From Glandiceps talaboti (lineage: Eukaryota; Hemichordata; Enteropneusta; Spengelidae): a DNA stretch of 64,000 nt. The stretch lies in contig NC_135563.1 of assembly GCF_964340395.1 (NCBI RefSeq), positions 10,641,151 through 10,705,150 of the forward strand, given 5' to 3'. The position numbers and the translations under genes are program-made. Position 1 is the first letter of the stretch, and each line of letters starts with the position of its first letter. The notes under the pieces are model-generated. The model did no database searches and had not been told where the DNA came from. It saw nothing but the letters and a program-made list of their open reading frames with translations. Shown piece after piece: positions 56,776-64,000 of the stretch.

Positions 56776-57750
56776 TGAACACCACACACCATTTGCATTG
56801 AAATACAGACAGCTCTCATAGTTTATCCGATTCACATTTCAAATTAAAACATCCATCACAATATGGACACACATGATAAGAAGACATTCAATATATAGTA
56901 TACTGCTCTACAACTGTCACTACTGTCATTCTACTAGACTACACAATTTGAATAGTTGACTGTCTGATTCCAAGATGCAATGTGTTGGGACGGATATTTA
57001 AGTCCTAATTTTTTTGTCCCTTACATACAAAATACACTGTGATTTCTGGGGAGTGTGTCAATGTTACAGAAGAAAGGCTAAATGCCACAAACAACCACAC
57101 AGTTTCCATGCTTAAAAATCAAGGGTATGATGTGACAACCATCCCTTTGAGGGGTGCTTGCACACTGTGTCCCTGATCGTATAAGCATAGACAGTACAGA
57201 CAGTGGAAGTAAGACATCGGTTGATCAGTCTTTACTTTGTCAGTATAATTACTCCAAGGTCTTACTCATGGAACGGGATTAGTGATAACACATTTCAAAC
57301 TTTCCTCTCCAATGTATGGTACAAGATACATTCAACTTAACTGCATTGTCTGGGGAGGAGCACATTGCATCTTGGAATCACAGTTCCAATTCTAACATCT
57401 ACATCAATCTAATACTACAAAGGTCAAAGGTCGATATCCGGTATTCAACTTAAAAGGTCAATATCATCTAGAACAAATTCATATCATGGTACTCAGATTT
57501 CAGTGCATCTTGAAATGCTATATACACCTAGAGGATAATAAGGTCATCTGTTGACCTTAAAGTGGGGTTGTTTTAGTATCTAAGTGTGAAAAAGTTTGGA
57601 CCTAAAATTGTATAAATAGCTGTATTATAAAATAAATTACTCCAACAATACTTTAATTTGTGTGAAAACACTAAGTTGATCTCTCATAAAATATGTGTTT
57701 GGAATTTTTTGTTGGTTTACAACTCGAATAAATTGGAATTTTTTCGATGC

Positions 57751-59545
57751 TTACAGCTGGATAAATCTGGTTAAACAATTCTTGGAACGTAGTCTCATTT
57801 CCAGAGACACCATGCTTCGAACTTGTTGATCTCGGCGATTTCCCCTCCTCAAGTTTGGGAGGTTGATATTAGTGATGTGATCTTTGAATTTTGTGATGGG
57901 TGATGCAGTCGGACTTGATTTCGGTGACAAATTCATACTTTCAGCCTCGTCGGAGTTTTGTGAAGTGGGCGAGGTTTTGGAGTCATTTTTAATGACTGCG
58001 GCTATTCTTCTGGCATACTCAGCCAGGGAGTTCTCACTTTGAGATTTGATCGGACTGCACGGCTTGACTAAGTTTGCAGTGTTTACTGATTCTGTAGACT
58101 GTGTGCTATCATCGTCCTGTGGACTGGAAACTAACGTTGTAATATCTGGTACTGTTTCATTAACTTTAGAACTACTTTCATCACTTGTTGTGCTACTACT
58201 AGTATCTACATCATGTTTACTGCCATTACTAATCTGTTTGTCGTCCTCCCCCGAGTTCGCAGTATCGTTTGACAAACCACTTTCACACTGTATTTGTTCC
58301 TCAATTTCATCTCGTTGACTGCTTCTACTGATATTTCTACTGCTTCCCGATGCAAAATCAGTTTCTAAACTTGACGCACTCTCTATTTCGTTGGCCCCAT
58401 CTTCCTCGTCACTCTCTACAGTAAACTTGACATTCGGTTCCTGTTTCACATCTTCAGCCTCTTCATCTATCTGATGTTGCGGTATCTTCATACTTTCAGC
58501 TAAATCTCGGCTTTCTGAGCTCTGACTGATTTGCCTCTCTAGTCTCTGCATGGCTTTATCTCGTAGAGTTCTTTTCATGCTATCGAGACCACATGGCACA
58601 AAGTCGTCTGTGAGATCGGGAATGTCATCTATACTGTGGTAGGAGATAGTCAAACTGTTTCTACGTGGACTGGTGGCTACAATACCGCAACTTGGCAACA
58701 AAAAGTCACTGTCTTCAGTATCAACTTCTTTTTCTACAAAATCCCTTAAATCGTCATCATTTGAATGTTCACTCAAAGATTCCGAGTCTCTGATATCATT
58801 GATTACACCACATCTATTAATCACATGATACTCCTCTGTATCTGACGACCCAGTACTGTCTTCAATCTTGTACTCGTTCAATTCAACACTCTCCTTGCTA
58901 TCCGTACTATCCTGCGAGACAATTCCTTTCTGGTATCTTGCTCCCGGTGATTCGGTACTATTCCCGGATGATCTCTTCATCTTGATTTTCCGTATGGGAT
59001 TAAAGCTGGAAATCTTGCTCCGTACGTTCCTGACGTAGGCCTTGGCCTGGTCGCCTGCTCTAGACATTCTGGGTACAACAGCACTGGTACCCGTCCTCTG
59101 TGGTGGTGGTGGACGAGGGGGTCGTTTATTGGGAACAATCTCTCTTGTTAGGTTCTCGCGTAACCAGACACTTAGTCTTGTCTGTGATGATATGCTAATT
59201 ATTTCTTCTGGCGGTTTGCTTCTCGCTCTGAAAGAAATAGGATAAATAGATAATTACAAGATAGAAATGACACTTTAAACAATTTTATTCTAATTATGGC
59301 AATACAAGACTTAGTACATTGCTGTTAAAATACAAACCATCACAATATCTATCCTTCAGCTCCCAGTTAGTCATATACACTACACATATCAATCGACCAT
59401 TCAGTTGCATTTGTCATTATTCACTTTCTTTCTTTCTTTCTTTACCTATGTATTCATTTATTATCTTGCTTGTATATGTAGCTTTCTTTTCTGCCAGGTT
59501 GTCTGTCTGTCTGTCCATCCATCCATCTGTCTGTCCATCCATCCA

Positions 59546-59590
<45 letters not shown>

Positions 59591-61727
59591 ATCTCTCTCC
59601 TCTCCCTCCCTCCCTCTCATGACAATAAACAATTTAAACTGACATGCAGTCGAAGATTTCCTGCATCCCCATTTCTCAGCTAAACCTGTATCACTACTCA
59701 TTAAAATCCTTACCTTTCAAGTTTTCCATCTAATACTTTCAATCCCAGTGAGTTAGCTGCCCTAGCTGTGGCAAGTGCCTGTGTTATGTTATGAAAAATA
59801 TCTGTAAAGGAAAGACACACAATTTCTTGAAAACAACAAAACTACTTAAGAACTTAAAATCAAACAACAGTTAGTTGGCGACTATGAACACAGCCAAACA
59901 TACCTTGTTCAGTGACAATTCTTGAACAAGTTAATAAAGTAAAAACTACTAGATAAGTATGTTCATCTGAGCCCCCTCTCCACCTTCCCACTTTTTTTTC
60001 AATGTTGTAAGCAACATGAGACAAACACATTCGTTATTTTTTTCTCAGTTTTAACATGATACTAAACTCGACAAGGTTTCCATATATTCATTTGTTTTCA
60101 TAATATGTATAAAAATATTTCTGTACTTCAGGCAATCCTAGCATACAGTACCTTTAGCTTCTTGTTCTGTCTTGGATGGCAGTGCTCTCAATGTGTGGAA
60201 GTAGCCCGTTTCAGCTCCATAATGGTAATGAATCCTTAAACATACATACTTGGATTTGAACAAGGACGGTTCAGGACCTGGATATAACAGCAAAATATAA
60301 CTATGAAAGTCTACGCCTACAAACACACATCAGAATTGGTGTACTGTGTGTGTGTGTGTGATCATTGCTGTGTCAATTCATTCTTGGTGCGTTATATGAC
60401 AGAGATACCACATTCTAAGAATTAAAAGTTACTGAATATTTCACGTCTCAAAATGTGTATATCTTTCATACCTACATTCTGAATACCATTTACAAATCAC
60501 AATACCATTAATCATATTTCTAGGAGTACATATTTATTCATTTTTTCTCTCTCTCATCTTTTTTTTTGGTTGTGTCACGGAATATTAGACTGTTCAAAAT
60601 TGCTTGTGCAGAGCGCTCTGTGATTTTGAATTAATAATGAAGGCAATTACACGTTTGCTATCAGATCGCCTTCATTACTGACTCAAAATCATGCCAAGGG
60701 CACACTCTTTGTACCATACACAAATTACTGTCACCAGTCTATGCACAACTGTCTACTATTTGGAGAGTTCTACCAATATCAGCTAGGAAGTTCAACTCAT
60801 TAAATAAAGAATTCATGAGACTTTTACAACTATATTGTATTATAATTGGATAATGTTAGCAAAGAAATCTTTGCGGCTTGAATGATTTTTAGAAAACATA
60901 AAATGTGTGCATTTTTTTTGCAGTGGCGTAAAGCTTTTATCAGAGTACAAGTAAACAGATTTGACATGGCGTAAAGCAATGAAGCATTCTATTTCAAGAA
61001 AAAAAAAACACAGATTTGCTTAAAAATGATATACAGTTAGTTTTTTCTTGTTTCATATTCTCCTTACAATTTAAACTGATGAATTTGTGTTCCAAAATTT
61101 GTACTAGTTCAAGTTCAAAGTTCAAATTCAAAGTTTACATTCAATGTGATAAAAACATTAACTATACTATTGCTTGGTGCTTTTTTCACACTTTTAAAAA
61201 AAGTCTGTTTTAGAGAAATTGAAAACTTTCAGTAACCTTTGAGAAACATTTAAAATAGTAATAAATGATTGAAATAAAGACTTGGCATTATGGGAAAGTA
61301 AGTAGATGAAGCCATAATAGAATGAAACACACGTATGAATGTGGTATCTGGTGCATCTCTGTGCAAACAACCAATCAAAATCAAGCATATATAAATTTGC
61401 ATATTGAGTGATTGATACCAGGTGATATCAACTTACCATCCATTTTTTGTAATATTACCATTAAACAAACTTACAATACAGTTATGGAATGTGATATAAT
61501 ATTTAGGAACACTTTTATTTCAGTGCATAACAAATACTAATAGTTTTAAGTTTATTTTATTTAGGAATAATTCACAATAGTTTGTCAGAGTTTAAAACAG
61601 ATCAAGAACGCACGCACACACGCATGCACCTACACACACACATACACACGCACACACAAACAAGCACACACACACAAACACACGCACACACACACACGCA
61701 CAGACATACACACACAAACACACACAC

Positions 61728-61797
<70 letters not shown>

Positions 61798-62389
61798 GAG
61801 AACAGGTGTCCATTCTTTTATAATCTGAAACATAAACAAGCTATCATTTAGAACAGTATAGCTGACACTGGAATAGAAAACCTTTCTGTGATTCATCTGA
61901 AGAGGGAAGAAATTAACATATTTCATAACATGTCTTCAAATTCTAACTGTCAATAGTCAATACAACATCTGAACAATAACTAACATCTTGGTCAGGACTG
62001 GTGGGAGGAAAAAAGGCGCTGTCCGCAGGTACATGGAACTACAATAGATATACTGTTATGACAAACTATCTGTACTGTACTGTACTGTACTGCAAAGTAT
62101 ACCACTGCACTGCACTGCACTGCAAGACAACCTGTCCAAATCAGAAAACAACCTACCACCATGAAAGTTTCATTGTAAAAAAACACACACTCAACCAAAT
62201 AGACATTGACAGACAAACAAACAAACAAACAAACAGATAAATGGAGACCGGTAGAAAAGCAGCAAGCAAGCAAAGGCAAATTTTTAGGATTGATGATATG
62301 GGATAGTTAGATGGAGAAAATAAGGACTGGCACTACGTTTACGTTGTACTTACATATGAGCAATTGCTCAAAATGTAGCTCTGTTTCCC
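57751..62389 (-). CDS. Unrecognised protein, 3' four exons; long Ser/acidic C-terminal exon (5' end outside window or unresolved)
   Basis: Minus-strand exons with closing phases: 62389-62354 (probable, encodes [11 protein letters not shown]), 60277-60152, 59801-59714, 59227-57751. All use GT-AG. The middle two exons encode a folded-looking segment: [68 protein letters not shown]. This pattern of strands then a helix could be a PH-like end, which is inference only. The last exon (491 codons plus stop) adds a proline patch ([10 protein letters not shown]), a basic stretch ([14 protein letters not shown]) and a long Ser/Asp/Glu-rich, probably disordered tail with many CK2-like sites (SSDTEE, DTEDSD, ESDEEDG). 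It ends in a basic-hydrophobic [20 protein letters not shown]. The unusually long open frame in AT-rich DNA makes coding certain, but I cannot name the family. Confidence 0.8.
59441..59610. repeat. (TTCT)n, (TGTC)n and (CATC)n microsatellites
   Basis: A short TTTC tract at 59424-59444, then TGTC and CATC arrays at 59500-59590, in the intron before the terminal exon of the unknown gene. Overlapping ORFs on both strands are repeat-derived. Confidence 0.9.
61606..61796. repeat. (CA)n dinucleotide microsatellite
   Basis: About 190 bp of CA repeats with scattered CGCA and AACA variants; the last 60 bp are pure. Four overlapping ORFs here are artefacts. Confidence 0.97.
62069..62135. repeat. Short TGTAC/TGCAC pentanucleotide arrays
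   Basis: CTGTACTGTACTGTACTG followed by CACTGCACTGCACTGCA. Related in type to the 35.1-35.6 kb arrays. Confidence 0.8.
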
Positions 62390-63807
62390 CTGTAATGTTA
62401 AAAGTGTGGGCAAAAGACAAAAAAAGAGACCTTTTTTTATCATGCATGCAGTTCGTTATTATTATATCATGCAATTTATGTATGAGATGGGTGCAAAAAA
62501 AAATATTACAGAAGAAGAGATTTATTTTGTGAGAATGATCTGTGTGTTGAATATGAATTGAGTGCATGCTAAACATGCTATAATCGTTGCAAATTACTGC
62601 TATTTATAATGATCCCTGCAGCACAGCAGTGGTTATGTCAAGTTACGTGTGATATAGGTGAGTGCATGTGTCTGATTATTGTGTGTAGTAGTGCAGTTCT
62701 GTGTGATATACTTGTGAGTGTGTGTGGTCTGATTACAGTGATAAAATGGCTGCACATAGCGGCAACAAACTCATTGTAGAATACAAACACTGAGTATATC
62801 TCCAAATAAGTGGTGTTTTGGCATGTGCCAAGGTTCCTCCGTTCTAACTCATCTATTGCACAATATGAGGCCATTTAGTAACCATTTATGATAAATATGA
62901 TTGCACATAGTTGCAACAAACATACCGTAGACTACAAACATGTAAAATACTGATGTTTTGTCTGAATTTATGGTACCAAGGTTAGCCCCTTCATCTATTG
63001 CACAATAGGAGGGCATTTAGTAATAATTAATGTTAAGCATATTCATGAGTAATGTTGGAGTATGCAAATTATGATAATGATGTATTCAATGCAGAATATT
63101 GAATGTACAGAGATTGCACAGTATATATTTTATCATGATGTACAATTTGTGTACATAATTTTGTATCTCGGTTTTATACAACAATGAAATTCAAATTTGA
63201 AACTGCCTGATAAAACGTTTAATACCTGCTAAATACATTTCATTGACACAAACCAACAAACTGAAGTATAGTCCAAAAAATAAATTTCCACAAAAGAGAG
63301 TCTAAAATCTGTCAAGCTCTATGTTAATGCATAAATTAATCTTTTAACACTTTCAGACAGCCTCTGTCATGTGGAAAAATATTTGTACTTGTTAAAAATC
63401 ACTTTCACTTATTTCTTTCTTTCTAAACTTACATTTCATAATACTTAGAAAAACTTTACAAACATTTTTTTAAAAAGAATATCATATTTACTTTAAAATT
63501 TACAGACTAAGAAAAAAGCACGAAACAGACAGAAAGACAAAAACCAACAGAATCACCAAATACTACAAAAACCAACGGAATCATCGAATACTACAAGTAT
63601 ATACATAAAATTTATGTACTCTGGGTCATTTTCGTGTAGGGTCTATGATTTGAATAAATCTTCTAAGGGCCACTTTTCTATGCATTCCAAACTTATCACT
63701 GTTCTGAAAATTTGTCTTTGAAATTCAATGTTTTTAGTTTTGTTTACAATAGTATTTTGATCTCATGCAAGTTAGTACATGTGGTATATTAGTTGAAAAC
63801 AAACCAA
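62390..63807. other. AT-rich stretch, probable intron of the unknown minus-strand gene
   Basis: No further exon could be supported on either strand. A duplicated phrase (TCATCTATTGCACAAT, then GAGG(C/G)CATTTAGTAA) occurs at about 62850 and 62992. Confidence 0.35.
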
Positions 63808-64000
63808 ATACAACCCATAACGCCAAAATAAAGTGTTTTCTGTACATACCACGATCATTTATAGCATCCATATCAAGTGTTAAAGTATACTGTTTCATTT
63901 GCTAATTGACCACATTAGAAAGGCCACATGCTAGCCTTGTAAATGAACCAATTGAAACAGTATACTTTTATACTTGATATGAATACTATGAAGGAGGGTA
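63808..64000. mobile_element. Inverted-repeat element family G, copy 2 (runs off window)
   Basis: Outer arm TACAACCCATAACGCCAAAA, then GATCATTTATAGCATCCATA, then the inner core TCAAGTGTTAAAGTATACTG and its inverse CAGTATACTTTTATACTTGA. Same family as 13834-14154, here with an intact left outer arm. Confidence 0.75.

Noticed and set aside
61405-61450. Candidate minus-strand exon ending at a GTAAGT donor near 61435
   Set aside because: Its frame does not fit between the 62354 and 60277 exons (one frame has an immediate stop) and there is no convincing acceptor.
61582-61926. ORFs rich in Cys-Val or His-Thr
   Set aside because: Pure (CA)n microsatellite translations.
57751-62389. Naming the unknown gene as a KIAA0930 homologue
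   Set aside because: A loose resemblance in one segment did not hold up residue by residue.
63416-63470. Candidate minus-strand micro-exon before a GTAAGT donor
   Set aside because: No supportable acceptor or reading frame.
1-64000. Retroviral, LTR, LINE or Polinton coding remnants
   Set aside because: No reverse transcriptase, integrase, capsid or polymerase motif was recognised in any frame.

Overview
This is a 64 kb stretch of nuclear DNA from an animal. Every recognisable gene is split by GT-AG introns of about 0.3-3 kb. The DNA is AT-rich by eye and packed with short inverted-repeat transposons, minisatellites and microsatellites. The proteins look like clear invertebrate orthologues of vertebrate genes. 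The repeats and the RecQ-bearing DNA transposon suggest a marine invertebrate such as a hemichordate, amphioxus or lophotrochozoan, but I cannot fix the phylum from sequence alone.

Layout: (1) 1-5.5 kb, + strand: last six coding exons of an SLC49A3 (MFSD7)-like transporter, which starts outside the window. (2) 6.3-24.4 kb, + strand: an MFSD10-like MFS transporter. It has a probable non-coding first exon near 6.4-6.62 kb and 13 coding exons (478 aa), all reconstructed with consistent splice phases. Its first intron holds a 1,539-bp terminal-inverted-repeat element with a perfect 9-bp target-site duplication and a relic RecQ-helicase-like ORF. (3) 29.6-35.8 kb, - strand: a complete 8-exon, 331-aa fold-type II PLP enzyme of the threonine dehydratase / serine racemase group. 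(4) 36.6-41.2 kb, + strand: a complete 5-exon GOLGA7 (GCP16) orthologue, 139 aa, whose last intron carries textbook U12-type splice signals. (5) 57.75-62.4 kb and beyond, - strand: the 3' part of an unrecognised gene with a long Ser/Asp/Glu-rich terminal exon of 491 codons plus stop.

The two MFS transporters lie head to tail. The PLP enzyme and GOLGA7 are divergent, with about 780 bp between start codons. MFSD10 converges on the PLP gene, and GOLGA7 converges on the unknown gene. The long stretch 41.2-57.7 kb has no convincing coding exon and probably contains the 3' UTRs of the two flanking genes plus repeats.

At least eight families of small inverted-repeat elements recur, several with two to four copies here. 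No retroviral, LTR, LINE or Polinton coding remnant, rRNA gene, functional tRNA gene or CRISPR array was recognised. All exon structures are manual splice predictions and no transcript data were available.
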